Assembly (NCBI RefSeq): GCF_011386835.1
Contig: NC_088796.1
Span: 85,333,968 to 85,397,967, forward strand
Length of the DNA stretch: 64,000 nt
Origin: Chrysemys picta bellii
Taxonomy: Eukaryota; Chordata; Testudines; Emydidae
Direction of reading: 5' to 3'
Notes under the pieces: model-generated
Seen by the model: the letters and a program-made list of their open reading frames with translations, nothing else
Told to the model about the DNA's origin: nothing
Databases searched by the model: none
In this document: positions 1-12,143 of the stretch, one piece after another
How positions within the stretch are numbered: the first letter of the stretch is position 1
Layout of the letters: each line of letters opens with the position of its first letter
Made by a program: the position numbers and the translations under genes

Positions 1-404
1 CACCAAACTATTATGTTTACTAAAAACAAGAAAGATTGTGAAAAATTCCTTGGTGGAAGTGAGGGAATATATTGGGGGGACAGGCAAAATATTAACAGAA
101 ACATATCATGAATCAGAGTATGATGATGCAAAAGCAAAAATAGTCTGAATGTGTTGTATGCTGATTGGCTTCGAATTTGCAAGATCTCTGAGATTTTGGA
201 GTTGTTATAACTAGTTCAGAGAAGATGTGTGCATAGTTTGCCGCAGAAATTAAAAATGTAAATAGCATACGTGGATGTTTTTAAATCAGGGTAGGATAAA
301 ATAAAGATACTATCAAATTGTTATTGTATAATGATATGCTTGCCTTTTTGAGTTGTGTCCTGTTTTAGTGGCCTTAGTTTAAATGAAGAGATGTTTAAAT
401 GAAG
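1..404. other. AT-rich sequence without recognised gene
   Basis: No convincing coding frame and no repeat family that I recognise. Only generic AT-rich vertebrate non-coding sequence is seen. Confidence 0.5.
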
Positions 405-545
405 AGATATCCAGAGGGTCCAGAGAAAGGTAACAAAGTTGTTTTAGTAATATGTCAAGACTCTCATACAGTGAAAGATTTGTTTCGTTCATTCCCATAG
501 GAAGACAGGATACTGGGCCAGTATGGCAATTATGTTCTTACCTTA
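405..545 (+). repeat. CR1 3' end remnant
   Basis: The stretch around 410-445 resembles the CR1 segment coding for the conserved C-terminal region (compare 'ggtccagagaaaggtaac'), and 505-540 resembles the end of the CR1 3' UTR ('ccagtatggc' followed by 'ttatgttctta'). The sequence between is lost. It is a badly decayed, internally deleted fragment. Confidence 0.45.
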
Positions 546-979
546 TATTTTAGTCAAATAATGTAGCTGCACTTTTAAATGGGCTGTTATTAACGGTTTA
601 TTATTTATTTATGACTGTTAATAACTTTTGTAATTATACAAGCAAAGCTCACTGTAACCAAATCTCCTGTGCCAGCCATTATGAAAACACTACATCTTAC
701 AATAGAAATTGTGCAGTGTTTTAGATGTGTACTGCAGGGTTTTTTTTGTTTTTTTTTTTTTCTTCTCTTGAGTACAAGAATATACTGGTCATCTTCAAGT
801 ATTTGAAAGGATTTCTTAAGAAGCTAGTGGGATTTCAGCTTCCTCTGAAGTATCTAATATTGGTGACCTCCAGAAACAGAAAGCCTGACTAGATAGATGA
901 CTTGTCTGATCCACTATGGAAATGTTATTTTCTGTGGCAACCACTGTAGTGGTAATGGAGAATCTCAATACATTTAACA
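546..979. other. AT-rich sequence with poly-T tract
   Basis: A T-rich run lies at about 739-762, broken by one G. Nothing else in this stretch is recognised. Confidence 0.5.
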
Positions 980-1292
980 GTAAAATTTTCAAAAGTGTTT
1001 AAGCGACATTTTCAAAATTGATTTAGTTACTTAGGTATCTAAGTCTAATTGAAAGACATATGCTCCGAAGGGTCAGATTTTCAAATGTATTTAGGAGCCT
1101 AAAAATGTCCACTGGGTTTTTCAGAATTCAGAAAGCACTAACATACTTAGATTTTTACTGGGATTTTCAGAAGTGCCTATCTGCATTTTTGGGCACCAAA
1201 ATGTCTTTGGGCCATTTTTTCAGAGTACCCAGGTCACTTTTGAAAATGGAACTTGGGTCCCTAAGTCACATACCCACTTTTGAAAATTTTAC
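980..1292. mobile_element. MITE with perfect 18-bp terminal inverted repeats
   Basis: The left end (980-997, gtaaaattttcaaaagtg) is the exact reverse complement of 1275-1292, and similarity between the arms extends a few bases inward. The interior repeats short motifs of the type 'tttaggagcctaaa' and 'ttttcaaaa'. It is 313 bp long with no coding capacity, so it is a non-autonomous DNA element. I could not define a clear target duplication, so the superfamily is open. The next MITE starts 13 bp further on. Confidence 0.7.
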
Positions 1293-1305
1293 CTTCGGTC
1301 CTACC

Positions 1306-1610
1306 CAACCGCGGCTCCAGGCACCAGCGCTCCAAGCGTGTGCCTGGGGTGGCAAGCCCCACGGGGTGCCCTGCTGGTCCCTGCGAGGACGGCAGTCAGG
1401 CAGCTTTCAGTGGCATGCCTGCAGGAGGTCCGCCGGTTCCGCGGATTCGGTGGCAATTCAGCAGTGGGTACGCTGAATCCGCGGGACCAGGGACCTCCCA
1501 CAGGCATGCCGCCGAATCCGTGGGACCGGGGACCTCCCGCAGGCATGCCGCCGAAGGCTGCCTGCCTGCCTGCCGTGCTTGGGACGGCAAAAAAGCTAGA
1601 GCCGCCCCTG
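1306..1610. mobile_element. hAT-type MITE, GC-rich, with 8-bp target duplication
   Basis: The element ends in 'gagccgcccctg' (CCCTG terminus) and its left end 'caaccgcggctccag' matches the reverse complement of the right end at 11 of 15 positions. It is flanked by identical 8-bp direct repeats gtcctacc at 1298-1305 and 1611-1618. An 8-bp duplication with CAGGG-like termini is the hAT signature. The interior is much more GC-rich than the surroundings. It contains one unit at 1412-1454 in reverse orientation and two forward units of about 40 bp at 1473-1512 and 1513-1552. Open frames here are only an effect of GC content. Confidence 0.78.
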
Positions 1611-1618
1611 GTCCTACC

Positions 1619-3049
1619 TTAGATCTTTAACTGAACTTACTAAAAACGAATGATGGCGTCACTTCCTTCAACAATCCTTTCGTTGCCTGTGTGGAGGAAG
1701 CCACAGAAATAAAAAAAATATGCAAAAAAACCTGAGTAGAATCTTGTCCATACAATGACCAAGAACCATTATCAGTCTTCAAACTGTTGTCTGAGTTTTC
1801 CCACAATACACACGAGCTTAATGATCCTGGAAAATGTTCTTAATAGGAATATAGTAGATGTAGGTTTTAGAGTTTATACAAGTCTCATTGAAATGTCTTG
1901 TAGATAACTGGAAATAAATGTACTTGAAACATTCTATTTTTCTTTAGAAAACTGCTTTGTTTTTGTTACAGAAATTTGTGGGTTTTTTAAAAAAAAGTGG
2001 GAAGATCATACAAGATACCTTAAAGCCCTTCAAAATATGCAGAGCTGAGCCTGTACTGTGCTGACTAATTTTAAAATCAAATTTAAAAAAACTTCATATA
2101 TTTACACATTAGTCAGACACATGCTTTTTTCATGTCATCTTTGCTATAATTGTTTCTTCCTCTTCTGTACTCTGCAGTAACATCATCAATGCTATTACAC
2201 TATTACAGTTTTTATTATCATTAATATTTTGACATTATTTCCCAGAACTCTGTATGGTATTTTGTTTTTTTCATATAACTAAAAAAAGCTTTTAAAAATC
2301 ATATAAAGAACACATGCCTGAAATTTTGCATGAATTATCCTCTCTGGAATTTTATTTTCTCTTCTAAACAAGGCTATTATAGGTAATGAAATCACTTAAC
2401 ACTGCATTTTGCATGTTGATAGTAAAGGCTGGAGTTTTGTTTCAAGGATTCTGTAATCATTTCCCATATAATTAGGCACTTAAGCCAGATGTTTATCAAC
2501 TGCATTTTTAGATCTGGGAGTTGTTGGCTTCAGTAGCATGTTGTGCTAGTGCTGATTTCTATATTTTGAGGAATTTCTACTATAGCAAAAATGAGTTTTT
2601 TGTTATCTGATGATTCCAGATCATAAAATAAAGTTTTCAATAAACAGTGAATACTTATAAATCAGTCTCCGTGGGCATGTCTACATGGCACCATAGTGCG
2701 AAATAGAGGGGTGTAAATTGTAGAGTGCTGTAAATGGCCCTGCATAGACCCTGCTGACACAAACTAAAACATACCTAGTTCACATTAACCTACTCCTGTA
2801 ATAGGACAACTCTGTGGAGTGAGAACATAGTGGTAGCACTGTGAATCAAGCACCAATAGTAGTTCAATAGTGAAATTCTGAAAAATCTTCAAATCACTAT
2901 CTGCTTAATCACATAAAATCATTTAATACATAAAATTAGATTTTAGTATGAACAATCAAGTTATGACTGCTGTGTTTTATATGAAAGGGTTTTGTATGTT
3001 TTTAAAGATATAGTTGTCACAATTGTGTTTAATCTACTGATAGAGCAAA
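1619..3049. other. Non-coding sequence, one repeat-like patch
   Basis: Mostly unrecognised AT-rich DNA. About 2690-2850 ('gggcatgtctacatgg' onward) resembles one end of a small high-copy repeat whose relatives lie at 45280-45420 and 22100-22160; confidence in that patch is low. Confidence 0.4.
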
Positions 3050-3690
3050 CTTGGCTGCTTGATAAGCTGGGTGCAAGTGAACAATGTGTTTTAATGTGGC
3101 AAAATGTAAATGTATTAATCTAGGAACAAGCCATACTTATACGATGGAGGACTCTATCCTGGGAAGCAGTGATTCTGAAAAAGAGTTGGAAGGTCATGGT
3201 GGATAATTAGCTGAACATGAACAACATTGTGGCCAAAAGGGTTAATGCAGTTCTTGGATGCATACATAGAGGAATCTCAAGTAGGGACAGAGAATTGGCA
3301 TGGTGGATATGTATTTGGCACTGGTGTTCACAATTGAAGAAAGATGTTGATAGGTTTAAGAGGGCTCAGAAAAGAGCCACAAAAATGGTTAAAGGATTAG
3401 AAAACATACTGATAGAGTAAAGGAGCCCCATTTATATAGCTTAACAAAGAGACGGTTAAGGAGTGACTTGATTACAGTCTATAAGTACCTACACGGGGAA
3501 CAAATATTTGATAATGGGAAAAGAAAGGTATAACACAATCCAATGGATGGAAGTTGAAGCTAGACAAATTCATACTGGAAATAAGGCATACATTTTCCAC
3601 AGTGATGGTAATTAACCATTGGAACAACTTACCAAGGTTTATGATAGATTCTCTATCACTTACCTTTTTAAAATCAAGATTTCATCAGTG
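3050..3690 (+). mobile_element. Old CR1-clade LINE fragment, C-terminal and 3' part
   Basis: With several frameshifts this reads as the C-terminal half of a CR1/L3-type reverse transcriptase. The order is a patch before the conserved 'KRVNAVLGCIHRGISS' stretch (about 3233-3282), then 'KDVDRFKRAQKRATKM' (about 3340-3395), a decayed 'RRLRSDLI'-like segment near 3450, and the 'HWNNLPRF'-like segment near 3617-3640. It is the same subfamily as the copy at 15340-16745. It is truncated at both ends and directly abuts a second CR1 fragment. Confidence 0.7.
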
Positions 3691-5550
3691 GAGCCACTGG
3701 ACAATAGAGGTGCTAAAAGAGCCCTCAAGGAAGATAAGTCCATTGTGGAGAATTTAAATGAATTATTTGCATCAGTCTTAACTGCAGAGGATGTGATGGA
3801 GATTCCTCATTGGAGCCATTCTTTTCAGGTGACAAATCTGAGGAACTGTCCCAGACTGAGATGTCAGTAGAGGAGATTTTGGAACATATTGATAAATTAA
3901 ACAATAAGAAGTCACCAGGGCCAAATGGCACTCACTGAAGAGTTCTGAAGGAACTTAAATATGAACTTGGAGAACTATTAACTGTGGTATGTAACTATCA
4001 TTTAAATCAGCATCTGTATCAGATGACTGGAGCATAGCTAATGTGGCATCATTTAAAAAAAAAAAAAGCACCAGTGTCAGTCCTGGCAATTACAGTCTGG
4101 TAAGCCTAACTACAATACCAGGCAAATTGGTTGTAACTATAAAAAAGAACAGAATTATCAGACACCTAGATAAACGCAATACGTTGGAAGAGTCAAGACG
4201 GCTTTTGTGAAGGGAAATCATGCCTCACCAATCTATTAGAATTCTTTGAGAGTGTCAAGCCTGGGGACAAGGTTGATATAGTGTACTTGGATTTACAGAA
4301 AGCCTTTGACAAGGTCCCACACCAAAGGCTCTTAAGCAAAGTAATCAGTCAAGGGATAAGATGGAAGGTCCTCTCGAGGATCAATAACTGGTTAAAAGCT
4401 AGGAAACAAAGGTTATGAACAAATGGTCCATTTTCATAATGGAAGGAGGTAAATATTGTGGTCCCTTGAGAATCTGTACTGGAACCTGTGCTGTTTAACA
4501 TATTCATAAATCATCTGGAAAAGGGGAGGAACAGAGAGGTGGCAAAATTTGCAATGATATAAAATTACTTAAGATAGTTAAATCCTAAACTGAGTGATAA
4601 GAGTTGCAAAGGAAACTCACAAAACAGAGTGATTTGGCAATAATGGCAGATAAAACTCAATGTTGATAAAATATTCCACATTGGAAAACAGAATTCCAAC
4701 AATACATACAAAATATGTGGTCTAAATTAGCTGTTAAAACTGAAAAGAGCTTTTTTGAGTCGTCAAGGATCGTTCTCTAAATGTGCGGTAGTGGCCAAAA
4801 AAGCTAACAATCTTAGGAACCATTGGGAAAGGGAAAGATGATAAGGTAGAAAATATCATAATGCAGTTATATAAATCCATGGTACACCCACACCTTGAAT
4901 GCTGCGTGCAGTGCTGGTTACCACATCTCAGAAAAGATGCATTAGAATTGGAAAAAGTACAGGGTTAGGCAACAAAATAATTAGAGGTATAGAACAACTT
5001 CCATACGAGGAGAGATTTAAAAGTCTGGAACTGTTCAGCTTAGAAAAAGAAACAACTGAGTGGAGAATATGATAGAGGTCTATAAAATCATGAACGGTGT
5101 GGAGACAGTGAATATGGAAATTGTTTACCCCTTCATATAACACAAAAAACAGGGGTCACCCAAAGACATTAATAGGCAGCAGGTTTAAAACAAACTTAAT
5201 GAAGTAGTTCTTCACACAATGCATAGTCAGCTCGCTGGGGAACTTGTTGCCAGGGGATTTTGTGAAGGACAAAAGTATAACTGGGTTCTAAAAATAATTA
5301 GATCAGTTCTTGGAGGACAGGTCCATCAGTAGCTATTAGCCAAAATGGTAAGAGATGCAACCTCATGCTCCGGGTATCTCTAAATCACTGACTGCTAGGA
5401 GCTGGCAACGGCTGACAAGGGATGGATCACTTGCTGATTGCCCTGTTCTGTTCATTCTCTCTTTCTGAATGAAGCATCTGTGGGAAGATAGGATGCTGGT
5501 CTGGATGGACCACTGGTCTGACCCAATATGGCCATTTTCATATTCTTATC
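3691..5550 (+). mobile_element. Old CR1 LINE, 5'-truncated, many stops
   Basis: The order of recognisable pieces is that of CR1 ORF2: a linker like that at 3700-3800, the reverse transcriptase core near 4270-4330 (frame reading 'VDIVYLDLQKAFDKVPH'), a decayed FADD region near 4540, the 'HPHLECCVQCWLPHL'-like segment near 4885-4930, and a 3' UTR ending with 'ggtctgacccaatatggcc' at about 5515-5532. It carries numerous stops, indels and one A-run near 4050, so it is long dead. The 3' end is intact and the 5' end is truncated, which is normal for CR1 insertions. Confidence 0.8.
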
Positions 5551-8500
5551 CACATTTTCTAACAAAAATTTGTTTGGAAAAAATTCTGATGACTTCTACT
5601 GTCTTAGACTCTTTTTCCCTCTAATTTCTGCTGAGACTTTTTCTAAGTAACATGTAACATGACTCTAACTATCTCTTTTTGTCTTGCCGTAGTATAGATT
5701 ACCAATAAACTACATTTAATTATTTTTAGTCACCCTCACATTTCCTTCTCCACTTTATTGCTTGAAAAGAGTACATATAGATAATCCCAAGACCCTCTAT
5801 TATGAAGACTGAAAGCAATCATTTACTCTTATTCTTCAGTGGAATTACTTGTTTGACCAACTGCTCACCAGTTCAAGTAAGGAGTTAACAGTGAGTCATA
5901 TGGTAAGCACCTATTTCCTGTGTGCTAGATTGTGCTTTTAGGCCCACCACTCAGGAGCACAATGGTTCCTGAAGGTCCTATTGCACTAGAGTGGCAGGGG
6001 AGAAATTTGCAACACCCCTTTGTGGGATGCAGCATACTTTTCCGGTGCCTGTAGCCAGTTCTAATGGCCAGCACATTGTGAGACAGACCAATGGAGCCTT
6101 TCACTCACCACACTATCCATCGATTTGCAGCTAGAGGAACATATGGTACATTGTACTGACACACTGCGTAGCTAAGATCCAAATAGCTCTAATGTGGCCA
6201 TGCAAGGTGATAATTTTTACTCCTCTATCTTTGTGGTCATGTTAAGATTAAGCACATTCTAGCCTTCATCTAGGTCCATGCCAATAATCACAATGCTGTT
6301 GCAGAAATATCATTTAACTGTTGAAGTGCTGTAAGCAACGTCCAAAGTGAAATTCAGTGACAAATTTGGCTTCCCAGATATTCAGTTGTTGATTTTGTTC
6401 TGACTTCAATTATTTCTAATATTACTGTTTTGTTTCATTTCTAATTAAAAATGTTGCTATTGTGGCATTTTTGTAGATCTTGCCAGATTGTTAATAGTAG
6501 TACCCAACATGTTTCTTTATTCTGAGCTTTCAATACTTAGGTTAGGAGCCAAATAAAAATAGAGATGACTGAAAATTAGTTTCTCTCTGTGTGTTGAGGC
6601 TATAATAGCTACATATTTAGGAAGTCTATGAAGAATGAGTGGGAAAGTGGGACCCCTTCCTGCCTCTCCACAGGCCTGGAGACAGGCTTGATTAAATGGA
6701 GTTTATGGAAAGAGTCACAACAACAACAAAACAGTTATTTTACCCCAATATCTATGGGCTAAAATACTATTAAATACTATTAAAATCTGCTTTTGTAGAA
6801 CACTCTGCTAGTGTAAGGCTACTGCAACATAAATCTGAGTGGTGCTGGGGGATCAACATGAGCATGTTAACAGCCCAGCTGGGGAAGGAAGGTAGAGAAG
6901 GAAGATAGAATATAGGGAGAAAGAGGGGAAAATCCTCTTCCCCATTGAAGTCAATGTAAAAACTTCCATCAACTTCAATGGGGAGAGGATTTCACGCAAG
7001 GTATTTTGCGAGAGTATCCAACCCAGAATCCAGCAACTCCACAAAGAATCCTATACCAAACAATTGCACAAAGCATCATGGGACAACTAGTATAAACTAG
7101 TGTGACTTCTTTGTCTGTAACATAACTACATTTATTACATTATCTGAGACTCTGTAGCCTAGTAACATGAGCCTCTTTGTTGTCCGAGACTGGGTAGAGT
7201 CCCTCTTTTTTGTTTGCACCATATTGACTGCTGTGTGTGATGTGTGTGGACCAGAAGTCCCACACCTAGAATCATTCAAATTAACAAATAAGAAACACTA
7301 GCTTTCTAAGTATGTCTTAGGGACATTAGCACTTACTAAGAGGAAGTACACAAAGAAAGAAGCAGAAACTCATCATAAATAGCAGCTACAATAACCACCA
7401 GCAGTAGTTTGTCAGTATTGAAAGAAGCATATTGTAAAAAGCCGATCTGAACTCCAATAGCAGGAGCAGTGTCAGCATTACCATGGAATGAATATTTTTT
7501 TTTCTGGTGGCAGGCACATGTTTTAGTGTCACCCAGTCCTGCTCCATTTGAAGTCAATGTAACTTTGGTTATTAACGTAAAAGAAATTAGCATCAGGCTT
7601 TTAACGGCATGTCTTGTGAGAAAAATGGGGGGGAAAGTAGGCAAATTATTTAGCTAGGAGAATGTCTTTCTCCCAGCTCCTAGTGATTTTTCAAAAAGTT
7701 ACTGAGGCAGCAAATTCCATAGTTCATACTTTGTCATGATCCATGACTGACACAATCACTGTGTACAATGGAGCCATTCAATAATGGCAGTATGTCCTAC
7801 TGTTGCAGAATTAGAACAGTAGACAGCTGAGATGAATGATGGCATGTGGGATATAACTACTCTTGATCAGGCTGAAGTTTCTATTACCATGATGCACCTA
7901 ATAAATATTATGACATATGCTCTTTGTTTAAAAACCCAGTGAATAAGAGAAGATAGTAAGAACATCTTGGTACTCCTTTAATCTATCATTTCATGGTGAA
8001 TGCATGCCAGTGAAAGGGAGATGCCCTAGAACTCACTTCTTGCTAGAGCAAAGATCTGTCTCCCTCTCCAAGATCATGGAAAAATTAACTCTGAAGCAAT
8101 TGTTGGCATAGGGAAGCATGACCCAAAGCATGTCATTTCTGTTCTAATAACTTTGGGCCTATCCCTTTGTTTCCCCCTCTTAAACCTCTAGCTTCTGAAC
8201 AGGGGAGAGGAGGAGCTACCACCAAAACTGATGTGATCTGGGTGCAGGGGGATTGTTAAAGTTCTTGAAGTCCTGAGTTCAGGGACTGAGTTCTTCTGGC
8301 ACACTAGGATACTTGTTATATTTACTCACAGACACTAAGACATATTGACTTCATATTGTAGTTGGCTGCTGTCTGATGGAACCTGGCTGGAGACTTCAAA
8401 TTCTTGTATAGTTCTAAACTTCTTTCGAACTGTGATTAAGTCCCACATTTGTACTTGTTCTTTTGAAGTTTGAAACACATCCACACTATTCAGTGTGCTG

Positions 8501-9309
8501 TTTAAAATTTATTTATTGAGATGGTGGTGATATTGCTCTTTGTTTCAGTGGGAGGCATGAGAGAAACAAACTGTTTATTTGAAACAATATTGTCCCTTTG
8601 AAAAACATGAATTGAATGGCTTCCCTCTGTGGGTTACTTTGTATGTTTTACCGTGGCTGTGAAAAGGATGTCCTATCTGAGCACAAGTGGCCTCTGTGTG
8701 CTTCCTGCAAATATCCTTTATTCACTCCCAATTCTTGTCCTTAATGTGCTACAGAGTAGAGAAATGATAATACTTGGATAATACGCCTGAAGTCAAATTA
8801 ACTCTTGTTTTGCCAGTTTGGCTCAGTTTGCAATTAGTTCACACAAATGATCCCACATCCTTTCCTGAATTGCACTACGTATGCTGTATCTTTAGAAGCA
8901 CAGTATCCATTCTCATCCTTGTCTGAGTGAGTTTGGGGTCTTTCACTGTACCCTTCCTCCGTGAATCTAAAACATAAACCAGGAGTGGGTTTAGGTTTGT
9001 GAAACTAACTTCTACCAAAAACAAAATAACCTCTTGCCTTGTCCCGTTTCTAATTTTTAACTGAATCATCACTGAAATCACTTGACTAAGCCAGATGCCT
9101 AGGTACACTTATTCTCCAAATGCTGGAAATTTGAATTGAATATTTCAACAGACCACTTAGCCCCAAGTCAGGCATTGGAACAATTTGTATAGTGGGGGTG
9201 CTGAAAGCCACTGAACTAAACTGTAAACCCTGTATGTGATGGAAACCACTTCAAGCCAAGGGGTGCTGCAGCACTCTTGCCCCAGGTTTTCACATTTTGT
9301 ATGCAGGTA
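5551..9309. other. Non-coding sequence with small palindromic repeat pieces
   Basis: No gene is recognised. At 6940-6980 'cccattgaagtcaatg' is followed by an inverted partner 'cttcaatgggg', and 7535-7562 contains a related 'tttgaagtcaatgtaac' piece. These belong to the palindromic family described at 34081-34200. The rest is unremarkable. Confidence 0.45.
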
Positions 9310-12065
9310 TCATAGAATCATAGAATCATAGAATATCAGAGTTGGAAGGGACCTCAAGAGGTCATCTAGTCCAACCCCCTGCTCAAAGCAGGACCAATTC
9401 CCAGCTAAGTCATCCCAGCCAGGGCTTTGTCAAGCCGGGCCTTAAAAACCTCCAAGGAAGGAGACTCCACCACCTCCCTAGGTAACGCATTCCAGTGTTT
9501 CACCACCCTCCTAGTGAAATAGTTTTTCCTGATATCCAACCTGGACCTCCCCCACCGCAACTTGAGACCATTGCTCCTTGTTCTGTCATCTGCCACCACT
9601 GAGAACAGCCGAGCTCCATCCTCTTTGGAACCCCCCTTCAGGTAGTTGAAGGCTGCTATCAAATCCCCCCTCATTCTTCTCTTCTGGAGACTAAACAATC
9701 CCAGTTCTCTCAGCCTCTCCTCATAAGTCATGTGCTCCAGACCCCTAATCATTTTTGTTGCCCTCCGCTGGACTCTTTCCAATTTTTCCACATCCTTCTT
9801 GTAGTGTGGGGCCCAAAACTGGACACAGTATTCCAGATGAGGCCTCACCAATGTCGAATAAAGGGGAACGATCACGTTCCTCGATCTGCTGGCAATGCCC
9901 CTACTTATACAGCCCAAAATGCCGTTAGCCTTCTTGGCAACAAGAGCACACTGTTGACTCATATCCAGCTTCTCGTCCACTGTGACCCCTAGGTCCTTTT
10001 CAGCAGAACTGCTACCTAGCCATTCGGTCCCTAGTCTGTAGCAGTGCATGGGATTCTTCCGTCCTAAGTGCAGGACTCTGCACTTGTCCTTGTTGAACCT
10101 CATCAGGTTTTTTTCTGCCCAATCCTCTAATTTGTCTAGGTCCCTCTGTATCCGATCCCTACCCTCTAGTGTATCTACCACGCCTCCTAGTTTAGTGTCA
10201 TCTGCAAACTTGCTGAGAGTGCAGTCCACACCATCCTCCAGATCATTAATAAAGATATTAAACAAAACCGGCCCCAGGACCGACCCTTGGGGCACTCCAC
10301 TTGAAACCGGCTGCCAACTAGACATGGAGCCATTGATCACTACCCGTTGAGCCCGACGATCTAGCCAGCTTTCTATCCACCTTACAGTCCATTCATCCAG
10401 CCCATACTTCTTTAACTTGGTGGCAAGAATACTGTGGGAGACAGTATCAAAAGCTTTGCTAAAGTCAAGAAATAACACATCCACTGCTTTCCCCTCATCC
10501 ACAGAGCCAGTTATCTCATCATAGAAGGCAATTAGGTTAGTCAGGCACGACTTCCCCTTCGTGAATCCATGCTGACTGTTCCTGATCACTTTCCTTTCCT
10601 CTAAATGTTTCATAATTGATTCCTTGAGGACCTGCTCCATAATTTTTCCAGGGACTGAGGTGAGGCTGACTGGCCTGTAGTTCCCCGGATCCTCCTTCTT
10701 CCCTTTTTTAAAGATTGGCACTACATTAGCCTTTTTCCAGTCATCTGGGACCTCTCCCGATCGCCATGAGTTTTCCAAAATAATGGCTAATGGCTCTGCA
10801 ATCTCACCCGCCAACTCCTTTAGCACCCTCGGATGCAGCGCATCCGGCCCCATGGACTTGTGCACGTCCAGTTTTTCTAAATAGTCCCGAACCACTTCTT
10901 TCTCCACAGAGGGCTGGTCACCTTCTCCCCATGCTGTACTGCCCAGTGCAGCAATCTGGGAGCTGACCTTGTGCGTGAAGACAGAGGCAAAAAAATCATT
11001 GAGTACATTAGCTTTTTCCACATCCTCGGTCACTAGGTTGCCTCCCTCATTCAGTAAGGGGCCCACACTTTCCTTGATTTTCTTCTTGTTGCTAACATAC
11101 CTGAAGAAACCCTTCTTGTTACTCTTAACATCTCTTGCTAACTGCAACTCCAAGTGTGATTTGGCCTTCCTGATTTCACTCCTGCACGCCTGAGCAATAT
11201 TTTTATACTCCTCCCTGGTCATTTGTCCAATCTTCCACTTCTTATAAGCCTCTTTTTTGCGTTTAAGATCAGCAAGGATTTCACTGTTTAGCCAAGCTGG
11301 TCGCCTGCCATATTTACTATTCTTTCTACACATCGGGATGGTTTGTTCCTGCAACCTCAATAAGGATTCTTTAAAATACAGCCAGCTCTCCTGGACCCCT
11401 TTGCCCTTCATGTTATTCTCCCAGGGGATCCTGCCCATCTGTTCCCTGAGGGAGTCAAAGTCTGCTTTTCTGAAGTCCAGGGTCCATATTCTGCTGCTCT
11501 CCTTTCTTCCTTGTGTCAGGATCCTGAACTCGACCATCTCATGGTCACTGCCTCCCAGGTTCCCATCCACTTTTGCTTCCCCTACTAGTTCTTCCCTGTT
11601 TGTGAGCAGCAGGTCAAGAAAAGCTTTGCCCCTAGTTGGTTCCTCCAGCACTTGCACCAGGAAATTGTCCCCTACGCTTTCCAAAAATTTCCTGGATTGC
11701 CTGTGCACCGCTGTATTGCTCTCCCAGCAGATATCAGGGTGATTAAAGTCTCCCATGAGAACCAGGGTCTGCGATCTAGCAACTTCTGCTAGTTGCCAGA
11801 AGAAAGCCTCGTCCACCTCATCCCCCTGGTCTGGTGGTCTATAGCAGACTCCAACCACGACATCACCCTTGTTGCTCCCACTTCTCAACTTTATCCAGAG
11901 ACTCTCAGGTTTTTCTGCAGTATCATACCGGAGCTCTGAGCAGTCATACTCCTCTCTTACATACAACGCAACTCCCCCACCTTTTCTGCCCTGCCTGTCC
12001 TTCCTGAACAGTTTATATCCATCCATGACAGTACTCCAGTCATGTGAGTTATCCCACCAAGTCCT
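9310..12065 (-). mobile_element. Young CR1 LINE, copy A, 5'-truncated
   Basis: The 3' end is at 9310, where the minus strand ends in three tandem copies of the octamer ttctatga, the usual CR1 tail. The typical 3' UTR follows (complement of 'ggaagggacctcaagagg'). The 5' truncation falls near 12065, inside the endonuclease domain, because homology stops just before the TWWD motif. No clear target duplication is visible. It is nearly identical to copy B at 56576-58560 over its last 2 kb and has no stop codon in ORF2, so it is a recent insertion. Confidence 0.93.
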
Positions 12066-12143
12066 AGGATTTGGGAAATCACATTTAACACCTATATAGG
12101 TTTTAGGTTGCTTTCTAAACAGCTCTCTTTTTTGAGGCATCAA
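9405..12143 (-). CDS. CR1 ORF2 polyprotein (AP endonuclease plus reverse transcriptase), N-terminally truncated
   Basis: This 912-codon frame encodes the retrotransposition enzyme of CR1, which nicks chromosomal DNA and reverse-transcribes the element RNA at the nick. Seen directly: residues about 27-205 are the endonuclease (TWWD at 28-31, GDFN at 131-134, catalytic SDH at 199-201). The reverse transcriptase follows, with NYRPVSLTS at 488-496, HGFTKGKSC at 525-533, [10 protein letters not shown] at 557-566, [10 protein letters not shown] at 616-625 and the catalytic FADD at 646-649. The conserved CR1 C-terminal region runs from about 730 to 912. Roughly the first 27 residues do not look like CR1 and come from the flanking DNA read in frame; the annotated Met is therefore probably not a natural start. 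The N-terminal endonuclease residues are missing, so this copy is unlikely to move by itself. There are no stops or frameshifts downstream. Confidence 0.92.
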   Translation of the reverse strand: MMPQKRELFRKQPKTYIGVKCDFPNPRTWWDNSHDWSTVMDGYKLFRKDRQGRKGGGVALYVREEYDCSELRYDTAEKPESLWIKLRSGSNKGDVVVGVCYRPPDQGDEVDEAFFWQLAEVARSQTLVLMGDFNHPDICWESNTAVHRQSRKFLESVGDNFLVQVLEEPTRGKAFLDLLLTNREELVGEAKVDGNLGGSDHEMVEFRILTQGRKESSRIWTLDFRKADFDSLREQMGRIPWENNMKGKGVQESWLYFKESLLRLQEQTIPMCRKNSKYGRRPAWLNSEILADLKRKKEAYKKWKIGQMTREEYKNIAQACRSEIRKAKSHLELQLARDVKSNKKGFFRYVSNKKKIKESVGPLLNEGGNLVTEDVEKANVLNDFFASVFTHKVSSQIAALGSTAWGEGDQPSVEKEVVRDYLEKLDVHKSMGPDALHPRVLKELAGEIAEPLAIILENSWRSGEVPDDWKKANVVPIFKKGKKEDPGNYRPVSLTSVPGKIMEQVLKESIMKHLEERKVIRNSQHGFTKGKSCLTNLIAFYDEITGSVDEGKAVDVLFLDFSKAFDTVSHSILATKLKKYGLDEWTVRWIESWLDRRAQRVVINGSMSSWQPVSSGVPQGSVLGPVLFNIFINDLEDGVDCTLSKFADDTKLGGVVDTLEGRDRIQRDLDKLEDWAEKNLMRFNKDKCRVLHLGRKNPMHCYRLGTEWLGSSSAEKDLGVTVDEKLDMSQQCALVAKKANGILGCISRGIASRSRNVIVPLYSTLVRPHLEYCVQFWAPHYKKDVEKLERVQRRATKMIRGLEHMTYEERLRELGLFSLQKRRMRGDLIAAFNYLKGGSKEDGARLFSVVADDRTRSNGLKLRWGRSRLDIRKNYFTRRVVKHWNALPREVVESPSLEVFKARLDKALAGMT

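Noticed and set aside
1280..1630. Overlapping frames on both strands in the GC-rich block
   Set aside because: They lie inside the hAT-type MITE; GC-rich tandem and inverted units open frames by composition.
9732..11742. Several plus-strand open frames of 74-161 codons opposite the CR1 ORF2, repeated opposite copy B
   Set aside because: They are antisense shadows of the conserved CR1 frame; the same shadows occur in both copies and none resembles a known protein.
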